This document shows positions 46,314 through 58,916 of a DNA stretch of 64,000 bases, piece after piece (within the stretch, counting starts at the first letter, position 1; every line of letters starts with the position of its first letter). Both the position numbers and the translations under genes were made by a program. This stretch comes from Dactylorhiza incarnata (Eukaryota > Streptophyta > Magnoliopsida > Asparagales > Orchidaceae). The stretch is from positions 1,302,001-1,366,000 of the forward strand of contig JAWHQI010000065.1 in NCBI GenBank assembly GCA_033032865.1, read 5' to 3'. A model generated the notes under the pieces. It ran no database searches, was not told where the DNA came from, and saw nothing but the letters and a program-made list of their open reading frames with translations.

Positions 46314-47216
46314 CTGGTCGGTACCATGGAGTTCCCAGATCGATCGTGTCAGATCGGGACATCTGGTTCACATCTAGGGAATGGAGAGCGATTCATGCTT
46401 ATATGGGATCTTGGTTGACCTTCAACACTGCTTTCCATCCTCAAACGGACGGCCAGACGGATCATACCATCAGGATGATGGAGGATTTGCTACGACTCTG
46501 CATCCTGGATAGTGAGGAGTCGTGCGAGAGATTGTTGCCGCTTATCAAGTTCTCTTGCAACAACAACCATCAATCCAGTACATGCATGACTCCCTACGAA
46601 GCTTTACAAATGGAGGTGCATGACTCTGTTATCTTGGGGTCCAGGATGAGGATCCGAAGACGCTGGGATCAGAGTATGGTGAGGATATACATGCTCAAGT
46701 ACGACTGATACGTGAGCGGATGTTAGAGGCCCAGAGCAGACAAGCCAAGTATTATGATGCGCGACATCGTAAGGTAGAGTTCCAGGTGGGATACAAAGTT
46801 TTCTTGAAGATACGTTCGATGCATGGTGTCACACGGGTGCGGAGACTAAAGAATCTTAGTCCTAGATATATGCGCCTTATAGGATCCTGGAGCGGATCGG
46901 CCCACTGGCTTACGGACTGGAGATGCCATAGGAGCTGGCGAACCTACATGACATCTTTCACGTCTCTTCACTCAGGAGGGCTCTACTTCGGCTAGAGCAG
47001 CAGATTACTTATACATCAGGCCCGACAACATCCAACCGTTCAGTTCGCTTAAAGTCGATTCAGATCGATGACACCGACGTTCGAGCCCTGCGGCGGAAGA
47101 AGGTCTTGTTGGTCAAGGTCCTGTGGTCGAATCATGGGTAGGAGGAGCATACATGGGATCCCGTGGACCTCATGCAACAACATTACCCGGGACTCTTCGC
47201 ATCAGGTATACCCTAA
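46314..47216 (+). pseudogene. Truncated Tekay integrase C-half and chromodomain
   Basis: Resumes the integrase cut at 39705: SGRYHGVPRSIVSDRDIWFT, then FHPQTDGQTDHTIRMMEDLL. The glutamate of the D-D-E triad is aspartate here (GQTDHT). Compared with the complete copy, about 14 codons between the two halves are missing. Frame changes occur near 46670 and 46880. The C-terminus includes the chromodomain-like VLLVKVLWSNHG and EEHTWDPVDLMQQHYP, with a TAG near 47140. Confidence 0.85.
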
Positions 47217-47312
47217 CCCGTCTGAAGTTTTACATTCATTTACCACAAGTGAGAACCCCGTAGGCCCAAACATAATTTCGGGGACAAATTTTTTTCGTTA
47301 TGTATTGTGAAT
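47217..47312 (+). promoter_or_regulatory. Polypurine region before Tekay 3' LTR
   Basis: ATAATTTCGGGGACAAATTT at 47270-47290, matching the same position in the complete element (30160-30190), then the LTR start at 47313. Confidence 0.5.
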
Positions 47313-49316
47313 TGTAACATCCCTAGAACAACTAGGCCCCCAAGAAGATTTTGTCATGACAAGTGTCATGACATAAGGCTAGGTTTACCCAAAATGGCCT
47401 TAAAAGTATAAGTGACAAGATCAAAACACCTTGGTCTGCATTTAGCAATTTTAGGTCACCTAGCCTACGGTTAACCAAATGAGCTTCAATATGTCAATAT
47501 AACCTCACCTTGACCCTCATAATCCTTCAAGGAGACCAATAAGTTACTATGGACCCAATGAGGTCAACCAAATTGGCCAAGTTGACCGAAGTCAACCCTA
47601 ATCCTAAATGGGCCAAACCTCTCTAATTAGGGTCAATAAGCTCTTATATGACCAAATTGACCTCAACCAAACTCTCTTAATTCTTTAAGGAGGCCAATTG
47701 ACCCAAATCAACTCATTGAGTTCAATCAAAATGGTCAAGTTGACCAAAGTTAACCCTAGCCCGAAATAGGTCAAACCTCTCTAATTAGGGTCAATTAGCT
47801 TTCAAATGGCCAATGTGGCCCCAACATAACACTCCTAACCCCTTATGGAGTGTCACTTAAGACCCAATGTGGTCAACCCAATTGGTCAAATTGACCAAAG
47901 TTAACCAAACCCTAATTTGGTCAAATCTCTTTGATTTAGGGTCCCATAACTATCTAATGACCCAATTAACCTCACCCAACTCTTCCTAATGCCCTAGGGA
48001 GCTCAAGGGGCCACAAATAACCGAATGGGTCAAGTCAGATCTAGGGTTTGGGTCAAAATCATCATTTGACCCATTTAGCCCAATTTGACCTAAATAAGTC
48101 AAAAGGCCCCAAAGTGGGTTCACCAAGCCTTGATTCACCCCAAAGGGCTATGGACCCAGTACCACCAATATGGGTCAGCCACATTTCCTTGGTTGACCTA
48201 GGGTCAACCCTAACTCCATAAGCCCAAATTGACCTTTTAGGTCAAGTGAGCCCAAACCTCAAATCCATTGGGTTTAGCCCAATGTTTGGGCCCAATCACC
48301 AAGCCCATAAGTCTATTCTATGAATAATTTCAGACATTGAAAATGGGAGGGTAAGTATGGCTGAATTTAAGTTAGCCCTAAATTCAAAAAAAGCCAAAAA
48401 GAGGAAAACATGGAATGAGTGCCAGTTGGCACTCAATTCCTCTTCCCCATGGCTTCTCTCAGCTGCCATAGTAAATTCCAACCGAAATGACATGGAAAGG
48501 AGGCCAGTTGGAGAGGGATTCATGCTGCTTATTGGGTGGCCGAGAGGTGCCTTAATGGAAACCTGAGTTATAGCCTCCCCCATCCGCATTTGAATCTCCC
48601 AGCAGCATCAGTGAGTCGAGAGAGTAAGAAGCCCCATCTTCAGAGAAGAAATTAGCCACTGGAGAGAGGGATCACCATTGATCTCAAGATTCCAAGGTCG
48701 GCAATGGCACCCAAGAGAATCACCAGGAACATGGCTTCAAACTAGGCATGCTTCCTTGCTCCCTCACTCTGTGCTAGATCTAAATGCATATAGGCTTGAT
48801 TCGAGCTCAATCAAGCATGAATCAAGGGTGAATTCGGCTCGGTTTTGAGCCGATTAGTTCCTCCCCTAAATCACTGTTCCAGCCACCGTCGGCTGGCAAA
48901 CCACCACCCAACGACAGCCACCGCATTGGCGCAGGTGGTGGTGGTGTCACTCGACCGGGAGAGTACTCAGGAGGCTGAGAAATGGCCCTTGAAGGTGGCC
49001 CAGGACGAGACAATCCCGTCCCTTGGTTGGAGATTGAAGACGGCTGATGGTCGTTAGATCTTGGCTTGATGGCTATCTGCAGGCCAAGCTTAATGAAATG
49101 AAATAATTCTATCACAAGTATTTCAGTACCTTGTTTGAATTACTAAAAATACTTCCACTCTAAATCTGAGGACATGCTGAACAAGAAAATGATAGACCTA
49201 TGTGTTAACTAAAATTAGAAATTTATTTTGAGATATTTGGAACACTACAACTCCCTCAACATTCATTTTGGTGTAGGGTGTACATAAGTGACCTTAGACA
49301 CTATTTTGAGTGCCAC

Positions 49317-50355
49317 TGTTGAAGCCAGAGAACTGGTCTCGAGTTCGCAAGGGGGATGCAGCTAACCCTTACTTGACCCGAGCTAGAACCCTTGACCAGT
49401 TGCTAAGAGCCGAAAGACTTTCCTTTGAGGAACACTTGAGTATAGAAACAGAACCCTTAAGCTGCAGCGTGGAGGTCCCACCACATACCCGAAAGCTCAC
49501 TAGGAACATCCCCTCCCAAGCCAATGCTGAGCCTGGGCACCTTGGAGGGCACTAAGGATCACCTCACCATCCACCTTCCATGACAGGGGGAGGGGAGGGG
49601 TAGTGCTTGCTCACAACACACACGCGAGGGAGGGGGGGGGGGGGGTACCAACATCCCTTCCCAAGGGGCCCATGGGGGTCTATTTATAGACTTCCCAAAA
49701 TTGGGCTGCGGATAGCCAAAATTCTGCTATCCGCAGCTCAACCACGAACCTGGATGATCAAAACGAGAGAGGGGTGAGTGGAGGATGAGACGTCCACTCC
49801 CCCACTTGTCGGGGGTCAAACAAGTGGATCGAGGTCCACCGCCCTAACTGGGCGAGTGGACCTCACGGTCCACTCCACTCTTCAGGCGAGTGGACCCTTG
49901 GTCCACTCGCCCAACTACATGGGGTGAGTGGACCAAGGGTCCACTCGCCCACATCCTTGGGCGAGTGGACCCTTGGTCCACTCGCCCAACTACATGGGGC
50001 GAGTGGACCAAGGGTCCACTCGCCCAACTACACGGGGCGAGTGGACCAAGGGTCCACTCGCCCACATCCTTGGGCGAGTGGACCCTTAGTCCACTCGCCC
50101 AACCACATGGGGCGAGTGGACCAAGGGCCCACTCGCCCACATCCTTGGGCGAGTGGACCCTTGGTCCACTCACCCAACTACAAGAGGGCGAGTGGACCCA
50201 AGGTCCACTCCACCAAGGGAATTTGCCCCCCCGGGCCCTCTCTTTTTGGTCTTGACGACCTCCGCTGGTTCGGTTTGCTGCGTCGCGATCACCTTTTCCG
50301 TCACGACCTCATCTGTGTCGGGTCACACCGACTCGAATAATATGAGGGTTGTACA
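49317..50355 (-). repeat. 3' LTR of gag-only copy 2
   Basis: 1039 bp, starting TGTTGAAGCC on the plus strand and ending GGGTTGTACA. It is longer than its partner mainly because it has nine rather than five hairpin units. A G14 run lies at 49632-49645. Confidence 0.9.
49885..50213. repeat. ~38 bp hairpin array, nine units
   Basis: Each unit pairs GGCGAGTGGACC with GGTCCACTCGCC around a 3-base loop, CTT or AAG. The first is at 49885-49911, and further units follow roughly every 38 bases to 50213. Spacers are mostly CAACTACATGG or CACATCCTTGG. Arms are nearly perfect throughout, with some one-base variants. Confidence 0.95.
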
Positions 50356-50699
50356 CAATCCCCGCTCTTTTCGAGCTTGCCTTAAGCTCGGAAAGAAAGT
50401 CCAACCCACCTATTTGACGAGTAGGTGGGACCCTAGAGTGATCCATGAAGGGCCCTGCCAACCGGATGTTCCTGCCAAGTTTTTCAACTGAACCTAACTT
50501 GGGGCGGAACGCGAACCTTTCTCCACTCAACCACCCTCCTATGACCCGAGCTCAACTGGAGGTGGAGAAAGCTAAACACCTTAGGTCAAATTGGTCTTGA
50601 CTTTAGGTGGAGTAAAACTCAACACCTCTAGTCGAGCCGAGCTCGAACTGAGGTGGAAGGCAAACACTTCTTCACTTAACAACCCTCCTATGAGCCGAG

Positions 50700-51915
50700 C
50701 TCAACTGGAGGTGGAGATACTCAACACCTAACAGGGAGCCTAGCTCACCTGGAGGTGGAGGAAACTCAACACCTAGCAGGGAGCCAAGCTCACCTGGAGG
50801 GGGAGGGAACTCCACACCTAACAGGGAGCCAAGCTCACCTGGAGGTGGACGAAACTCCACACCTAACAGGGAGCCAAGCTCACCTAGAGGGGGAGGAAAC
50901 TCCACACCCAGCAGGGAGCCAAGCTCACCTGGAGGGGGAGGAAACTCCATACCCAGCAGGGAGCCAAGCTCACCTGGAGGGGGAGGGGACTCCATTCCTA
51001 CCAGGGAGCCGAGCTCACCTGGAGGTGGAGGAAACTCCACACCTAGCAGGGAGCCAAACTCACCTAGAGGGGGAGGAAACTCCACACCTAGTAGGGAACC
51101 AAGCTCACCTGGAGGGGGAGGAAACTCCACACCTAACAGGGAGCCAAGCTCACCTGGAGGGGGAGGAAACTCCACACCTAACAGGGAGCCAAGTTCACCT
51201 AGAGGGGGAGGAAACTCCACACCTAGCATGGATCCAAGCTCTCCTGGAGGGGGAGGGGACTCCACACCTACCAGGGAGCCGAGCTCACCTGGAGGTGGAG
51301 GAAACTCCACACATAGCAGGGAGCCAAACTCACCTGGAGGTGGAGGAAACTCCACACCTAGCAGGGAGCCAAACTCACCTGGAGGGGGAGGAAACTCCAC
51401 ACCAAGCTGGGAGCCAAGCTCACCTGGAGGGGGAGGAAACTCCACACCTAACGGGGAGCCAATCTCACCTGGAGGGGGAGGAAACTCCACACCTAGCAGG
51501 GAGCCAAGTTCCCCTAGAGGGGGAGGAAACTCCTCACCTAGAGGGGGAGGAAACTCCTCACCTAGAGGGGGAGGAAACTCACCTTGAGGGGGAGGGGACT
51601 CCACACCTACCAGGGAGCCGAGCTCACTTGGAGGTGGAGGAAACTCCACACCTAGCAGGGAGCCAAACCCCTGGAGGGGGAGGAAACTCCACAACTAGCA
51701 GGGAGCCACGCTCACATGGAGGGGGAGGGGACTCCACACCTACCAGGGAGCCGAGCTCACCTGGAGGTGGAGGAAACTCCACACCTAGCAGGGAGCCAAA
51801 CTCACCTGGAGGGGGAGGAAACTCCACACCTAGCAGGGAGCCAAGCTCACATGGAGGGGGAGGGGACTCCACACCTACCAGGAAGCCGAGCTCTCCTGGA
51901 GGGGGAGGGAATCAA
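50700..51915. repeat. 45 bp minisatellite, about 27 copies
   Basis: Unit of about 45 bases: GGAGGTGGAGGAAACTC, CACACCTAGCAGGGAGCC, AAGCTCACCT (for example 50751, 50796). Because 45 is a multiple of three and the unit has no stop in several frames, long open frames appear on both strands: 431 codons on plus (50755-52050) and 340 on minus (50672-51694, a proline-rich 15-residue repeat with PPPPGELGSLL). The element's sense strand is minus. Coding is not shown. Confidence 0.95.
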
Positions 51916-51959
51916 CAATTTCCTGAACTATCCAGGGGCGGAGAACAAGTCCATGTCCC

Positions 51960-52522
51960 AGGTGCTTACCCTCACCGAGGGATGGAGGGATTCAACCATC
52001 TTACCAAACCAACTGGGGGAGGAGAACCCGTCCACGTCCTAGGTGCCTAGCATACCTGGAGGCAGAGGAATTCAACACCATCTTATCAAAGCAACTGAGG
52101 CAGAGATCCAATCCACGTCCTTGGTGCTTACCTTCACCTAGAGGCGGAGGAACTCCACCATCTTATCAAAGCAACTGAGGCAGAGATCCAATCCACGTCC
52201 TAGGTGCTTACCTTCACCTAGAGGCGGAGGAACTCCACCATCTTATCAAAGCAACTGAGGCAGAGATCTAATCCACGTCCTAGGTGCTTACCTTTACCTA
52301 GAGGCGGAGGAACTCTACCATCTTATCAAAGCAACTGAGGCAGAGATCCAATCCACGTCTTAGGTGCTTAGCTTACCTGGAGGTAGAGGAATTCAACACC
52401 TTTCCGAACCAATTGGGGGCGGAGTACCCGTCCACGTCCTAGGGGACTAGCTTGCCTGGAGGCAGAGGAACCCAACACCTTCACAAACCAGTTGGGGGCG
52501 GTGTACCCGTCCGCGTCGCAGG
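51960..52522. repeat. 80 bp minisatellite, about six copies
   Basis: Unit begins AGGTGCTTACCTTCACC, then AGAGGCGGAGGAACTCCACC, TCAAAGCAACTGAGGCAGAG and TCCACGTCCT (for example 52121 and 52201). It degenerates to related GGGGCGG units near 52400-52510, where the copia element inserted. Related units resume at 58917. Confidence 0.9.
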
Positions 52523-53637
52523 TGTGAAAATTTCCGAAGATCTAGGAGTGAGCAGGAATCTAACAACTCAAAGCTATAGCCAACAACCAGAAGCACATGA
52601 AAAACTCAATCTTTATTGATACTTGCAGAAATCTTCATTACAGAGCGAGGTATACATGGCGAGACATGATTTCTCCAGTACACAAAAAACAGGAGTAAAA
52701 ACAAGCTGAAAAAGATAACTAGCGGTCTGAAGACTGAGACCACCCGACTTGCCAGTTCGCTCGACTAGAAACTGAGACCGCCCGAACCGCCTGCCTGCGA
52801 CTTGAACAACACCAGCAACCCGCGAGCTTCGGGACCTTCTGAACTCCACCGATCCTCCCGAACTCCAACAACCCGCACTGCAAGCTGCGAGACCGCCCGA
52901 ACACCTTAGAAGAAGAGGTGACCGCTGCTGCCCGTATAATCCACAGAAGCTGCACAAGGAAAGTTCAATCAGCAAACCACTCGGTCACAAAACGAGACCG
53001 CGAGAATTAGGCGCGAGCTCAGCTTACACTTGGTGCGATTATTTTGCTGCTACAGTGGCTCCTATTTATAGGCATGAGACCTGATCCAGTCACCACCCTA
53101 TGAGATAGGGTCACCACCCTTGATCGCGTGACCAGACCGGTCAACCTGCGCGATCAGCAAAAAGATCATTCTGCTTAGTGAGCTCGCCAGCTTCAACATA
53201 GACTAGGAGATCACCACTCCTCCAAGAAGCCGCCCACTACTAGTGTTCACCAACGAGACGGCGAATACAACCTGTTCGCATTGCCAGCCTCCACCAGAGA
53301 CCGCGAACAGAGACCGCACGACTAAGAAGCCTTAGTCGGCGAACACAACCAGGAACCCGGACAGTCGCCAGACCGGACTTCCGGATACCTGAACCAACCC
53401 TGTGCGGTCACAGCTTGACCGGCACAGTCCTGAAGTAACAACCCGCCACGCGGTCACAGAACCGGACCGCGCGGCCTCACTTCAGCAATCTTGGACAGAA
53501 AAACGACGGTCACGCCGAATAGACCTGCGGCTAGACCGAAGAGATCAGACCTAAGATGGAGACCGCAAGACCGCGCGGTTTGCCAGACGCGCGACCTCCC
53601 CCCCAGACCGCCAACTTCCACTTCAACATTTTCGACA
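52523..53637 (-). repeat. 3' LTR of the copia element
   Basis: 1115 bp, TGTGAAAATTT to TTTTCGACA. The half next to the polyprotein end is dense in GACCGC/GCGGTC motifs, including the palindrome ACCGCGCGGT at about 53570-53579. Confidence 0.9.
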
Positions 53638-56600
53638 CTCCCCCTTGAAGTGGGAAGTTGAAAACAGCCCAAGTAAACTCCTTAGCCGAGTGAACGGCCC
53701 CTTCGCCAGCGCCTTTGTGAAAATGTCAGCAATGTTGTCCTGACTCCGAACATGCTCGACCGAAAGAGACCCCTCCATCACCTTTTCACGAATGAAATGA
53801 TGCTCGATCTCGATATACTTGATCCTCGCGTGACAAACTGGATTTGTAACCAGTTTGAGTGCACTCTCATTGTCTCCGCGGAGCAGAGTCAGACCCCGAA
53901 CCTCCTTATGGACGTCTCCTACCAACCTCCTAAGCCAGATGGCTTCTTGAGCTGCCAAGACCGAAGCCTTATATTCCGCTTCCGTGGTAGAGACAGACAC
54001 AGAATCCTGCTTCTTGCTGCACCATGATATAGTTATGGGGCCCGCCATGAAGATGAATCCAGACGTCGACTTCCGATCATCCGAATCTCCCACATAATCA
54101 GCATTCATGTACCCATGCACCTCGAAGCCCGCATCCCTCTTATATAGGAGACCCATATCCGAAGTCGCCTTGACATACTTCAATATATTCTTGGCCGCTA
54201 GTAGATGAGGCATCCGTGGTTCCGCCATATAACGACTCACCCTGCCAACCGCATATGCAATATCCAGCCTAGTGATCGTCAGATAGATCAAGCTCCCAAC
54301 CAGAGCTCGGAACACAAGCAGATCTTCCAGAATCCTCCCCTCATCCTTCCGAAGTTTCATTGCCTTCTCCAGAGGTGTAGAGATGCACTTCCTTTCCTTC
54401 ATGCCGAATCGCTCCATGATTCGCTCCGCATATCCAGCCTAGGACACCAGCACTCCACTTTCCTTCCTCTGCACCTCGAGTCCAAGGAAATGGTGAAGCT
54501 CACCCAAGTCCTTCATCTCACATCTGATAGATAGCTCAGCCCGAAGCTTTGCTACCTCCTCCTTCGAATTTCCCATCACGATCATATCGTCGACGTAAAG
54601 CAGCACGATGACTTGAATCTCCCTGCTCTTCTTGACGAGCAAGCTCGAATCAGAGTCTGAAGCACCGAATCCACAGAATAGGAGATATTCTGCAATCTTT
54701 CTGTACCACACCCTTGGCGCTTGCTTCAACCCATACAGGGCCTTCTTCAACTTACAGACATAGTCTGGAAAATCTTCAGATACGAAGCCTGGCGGCTGGA
54801 CCATGAAGATGTCCTTGTCAATCTCGTCGTACAAGAACACATTCTTTACGTCGGGCTGCCAAATCTCCCAACCCCAAAACACCGCCAAGGCAATCACAAA
54901 CCAAACTGAAGTCATTTTTGCCACCAGACTGAAAGTCTCTTCATAGTCTTCACCGTATTGCTGCGAGAATCCCCGATCTACAAGGCGAGCCTTATATCGC
55001 TCGATACTTCCGTCTGCCTTCTTTTTGAGCTTATAGACCCACTTGCATGTCACAGGGGTGATGCCCTTGGGCTTGGGCACCAGAGACCAAGTCTCATTAT
55101 TCTCAAGAGCAGACATCTCTTCTTCCATAGCCGAATCCCACTGCTTCACGCCTTTGGCCTTTTCAAAGCCCACTGGTTCCCGCTCATCCAGGGGACGAGC
55201 AAAGAAACACGAGACAAAGCTCACCATGTTTCCTCCTGTATAGCGATCAGGGGCAATGATCGTTCGCTTCGATCTCCTCAGCTCCTTCCCCTGACTCACA
55301 ACATTCTCAGTTGCTTCTTCCCTAGCTCCCATTTCAGACGAACTAGGAGCATCGCTCCCCCTGCTTCCTGATCCAGAAGCCTCCGCCTCAGAACTAGACA
55401 TGGATGGACCACCTGGTGACAGAGACAGCTCCACCTGAAGATTTTCCGCAGCTCTCTCCTGCTCCTCCACCCTGCTTTCTGGTAGCTCAACACCAGGACT
55501 TCCCTTGTAAGTCGTCACCTCATCGAACACGACGTCGCGAGATACAATAAATCTCCGTGTCTCCGGGTCCATGCACTTCCAGCCCTTCTTCCGATCATCA
55601 TATCCCACGAAGACTAGCTTCCTTGCTTTCGCATCTAGCTTCGTCCAAAGCGCATCTGGAACATGCACATAGCAGGTGGAACCAAACACCCGAAGGTGTG
55701 CCACGCTTGGCTTTTCTTTGAACATCATCTCATGCGGGGTCAACATGTTGATGAGACTGAGAGGCATCCTGTTGATGACGTAGGAAGCACAAGACATTCC
55801 CTCCGCCCAAAAGGACTTTAGAATATTCTTGGCATGCAACCAACACTTGCAGGTCTCCGTCAGATGACGAATCTTCAGCTCTGCAACTCCGTTTTGTTGT
55901 GGAGTATGTGCACAAGTAAGCTCCCTCCGGATGTCCGCCTTCTTGCAAAAACTAGAGAACTCACCGGAGGTGAACTCCCCCCCATTGTCAGTTCTCAGCT
56001 TCTTAACCCGCGGGCCAAGCCGACCCTCCACAAGCTCCTTGAACTCCATGAACTTGGCAAATGCCTCCGCCTTCTCCTTCAGAAAATAAACCCAAACATA
56101 TCTGGTGTGATCGTCGATCAACACCAGCATATACATGCTGCCTCTGAGGCTTGGGGTAGTAGTTGGTCCCATCAAGTCACCGTGGATGCACTCCAACGAC
56201 ACACTACTCCTTGTCTGCGACTTATCAAACGGTAGTCGATGAGACTTGCCGAACTGATATCCCACGCAAACGTGACCATCACCGTAGGAAGATAGACTAG
56301 GCAGACCCTTGACCAGACCTTTCACCGCCATAGCCTTCAGCTTGTCCATCCCTACATGCCCCAACCTCTCGTGCCATATGACAGCACTATCATTCGTCCT
56401 CATCTTGTCGACATAAGAACTTGTCGATAAAACGAACAAGTCTTTTTCCCTCCTCCCGACATGAACGACCTCGGCCTTCACTGCCTCAACATTTCGAAGA
56501 AACTTCACTTCTGTTGGGCCGAACAGAACGTGATACCCAGCGTCTACAATGTTGGTCATGGAGAAGAGATTTTTCCTCATTCCGGGCACATGATAGACAC

Positions 56601-57705
56601 TCTTCAAAGTTAGTGGCCCTCTATCACTGCCCAAGGAAACAACCCCCACCTTCTCGACACTATGCACGGGATTATCAGCAGTTATGATGGCGTCATTACC
56701 TGAGTAAGGCTGCGCTGAAGTAAGCTTCGACTCGTCCCCGGTGAGGTGATGACCACACCTCGAGTCCACGATCTAGTCCTCCTGATAGTTGATAGGAGCC
56801 GCAGCTCCAACAGAAGCCGAGAAGGCTCCTCCCCATCCTCCACCATTCCGCTTGGCCTCAGCTTCCTCCTTCCCTGCAGCAGCATGCCCTGGCTGAAGAT
56901 TCACCCGGCAATCCTTCCTGATGTGACCAAGCTTCCCGCACCTGAAGCACTTGGGTCCTTCTCCCTTCTTCTTCCCTTCAGCCTTAGGAGCATAGCCCCT
57001 CTCCTGCTATCCAGAAGTTGAAGGCTCATAGCCTCCAGCGGCCTTCTTCTTCTTCTCTAATTTCTTCTTCTTCCCTGTGAAGAGAACCTCGCCATCTCCC
57101 CCAGACACTAACACCCCCGCCATCTGCCTTGCCAGACTCTCCTGCGACGCAAGTAGATTCTCCAGCTCCAACAGAGACGACTGATTTGCCCAACCCTGCA
57201 CCGACGTCACAAAGGCCACATATTCCTTCCGCAAGCCACAGATGATGTGCCTCTTCAGTTTTGCCTGAAAAATTGGCTCATCAGGATCCAGAGCTGAAAT
57301 CTTAGCGCACAAGTTCTTCATCTTCAGGAAGAACGTAGAGATACAAAGATCACCCTGAGCCGACCTAGCCAGCTCATTTTCTAGAAACTGTAGCCTCGCT
57401 ACATTCTTCTTGTTAAACAACCCATCCAGGGCTCTCCAGATCTCCGCAGCTGATCCACACCCCAAGATGTGATCGAACAGTTCAGGTGATATTGCCCTCT
57501 TTAGAGTGAATTCTGCTTTCGCATTAATTCTTCTCCAGTTCCACACCTCATGACAATTGTCCCCAACTGGGACAACTTCCTCAGTACTATCTCCTCCGAC
57601 CACCTCCCAGAGGTCCTCGCTCAGAAGATAACTCTGCATACACGACTTCCACTTCTTGAAGTTAGTCGAGTTGAGCATCTCAATCCCAAGACCTCTTGCT
57701 TCCAT
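53623..57705 (-). pseudogene. Copia gag-pol polyprotein, single frame with three TAG stops
   Basis: One frame of about 1361 codons from the ATG at 57705 to TGA at 53623, which lies 14 bases inside the LTR. Stops: TAG at 57007-57009, 56773-56775 and 54439-54441. Gag occupies residues 1-232, and zinc knuckle CFRCGKLGHIRKDC about 253-266. Protease is near 314 with D-S-R where D-S-G is usual. The pre-integrase HHCC region has H-E-R-L-G-H but C-V-G-Y instead of C-x-x-C. Integrase D-D-E: HGDLMGP, LRTDNGGEF, QNGVAELK. RT has YVDD near 1055. RNase H reads MNADYVGD, where D-A-D is usual. The last residues FKGECRKC overlap the polypurine tract. The lineage within copia is not assigned. Confidence 0.9.
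53638..53650 (-). promoter_or_regulatory. Polypurine tract of the copia element
   Basis: Minus strand TTCAAGGGGGAG directly before the LTR start TGTCGAAAATG. It is contained within the end of the coding frame. Confidence 0.75.
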
Positions 57706-57777
57706 GGCTCTACCACTGGTTCCTTCTTCACAAAGGCGATGACAACTTTGAGTTATTCATTGCTCTATCCACTCCAA

Positions 57778-57793
57778 CCTCTCTCTGATACCA
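57778..57793 (-). other. Primer binding site, tRNA-iMet type
   Basis: Minus strand TGGTATCAGAGAGAGG directly at the 5' LTR boundary (57794), the usual copia primer site. Confidence 0.9.
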
Positions 57794-58916
57794 TGTGAAA
57801 ATTTTCGAAGATCTAGGAGTGTGCAGGAATAGAACAACTCAAAGTTATAGCCAACAACCAGAAGCACATGAAAAACTCAATCTTTATTGATACTTGCAGA
57901 AATCTTCATTACAGAGTGAGGTATACATGGCGAGACATGATTTCGCCAGTACACAAAAATAGGAGTAAAAACAAGCTGAAAAAGATAACTAGCGGTCTGA
58001 AGACTGAGACCGCCTGACCGCCCGACTTGCCAGTTCGCATGACTAGAAACCGAGATCGCCCGAACTGCCTGCCTGCGACTTGAACAACACCAGCAACCCG
58101 CGAGCTCCGCGACCTTCCGAACTCCACTGATCCTCCCGAACCCCAGAAACCCGCACTGCAAGCCGCGAGACCGCCTGAACACCTTAGAAGAAGAGGTGAC
58201 CGCTGCTGCCCGCACAATCCGCAGAAGCTGCACAAGGAAAGTTCAATCAGCAAACCGCCCGGTCACAAAACGAGACCGCGAGAATTAGGCGCGAGCTCAG
58301 CTTACACTTGGTGCGATTATTTTGCTGCTACAGTGGCTCCTATTTATAGGCTTGAGACCTGATCCAGTCACCACCTAATGAGATAGGGTCACCACCCTTG
58401 ATCGCGCGACCAGACCGGTCAACCTGCGCGATCAACAAAAGATCATTCTGCTTAGTGAGCTCGCCAGCTTCAACATAGACTAGGAGATCTCCAAGAAGAT
58501 GCCCACTACCAGTGTTCGCCAACGAGATGACGAACACAACCTGTTCGCATTGCCATTCTCCACCAGAGACCGCGAACAGAGACCGCGTGAATAAGAAGCC
58601 TTAGTCGCCAAACACAACCAGGAACCCGGACAGTCGCCAGACCGGACTTCCGGATACCTGAACCAACCCTGTGCGGTCACAGCTTGACCCGCACAGTCCT
58701 GAAGTAACAACCGGCCACGCGGTCACAGAACTAGACCGCGCGGCCTCACTTCAGCAACCTTGGACAGAAAAACGGCGGTCACGTCGAATAGACCTGCGGC
58801 TAGACCAAAGAGATCAGACCGAAGATGGAGACCGCAATACCACGCGATTTGCCAGACTGCGCGACCTCCCCCCAGACCGCCAACTTCCACAAACTACCAC
58901 TTCAACATTTTCAACA
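57794..58916 (-). repeat. 5' LTR of the copia element
   Basis: 1123 bp partner of 52523-53637 with the same GACCGC-rich half. Confidence 0.9.

Larger units (their letters stand above)
52523..58916 (-). mobile_element. Nearly intact Ty1-copia element
   Basis: LTRs 52523-53637 and 57794-58916, tRNA-Met primer site, polypurine tract and one long gag-pol frame with three stops. It inserted into a minisatellite of the gag-only element. The target duplication is imperfect (GCAGG before, CTAAG after), both derivable from CTAGG of the repeat. About 4% difference is seen by eye in the first 180 LTR bases. This is the most nested insertion, hence one of the younger ones. Confidence 0.9.

Noticed and set aside
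49885..50213. Regular ~38 bp palindromic repeats resembling a CRISPR array
   Set aside because: Spacers are the same few sequences repeated, the repeats lie inside an LTR of a plant retroelement, and no cas genes exist.
50755..52050. 431-codon plus-strand frame as a protein gene
   Set aside because: It lies wholly in a 45 bp tandem repeat that is stop-free in several frames and is antisense to the element. It is described as a minisatellite instead.
55834..56235. Plus-strand frames of 60-137 codons in 53700-57100
   Set aside because: All are antisense shadows of the copia gag-pol frame on the minus strand.
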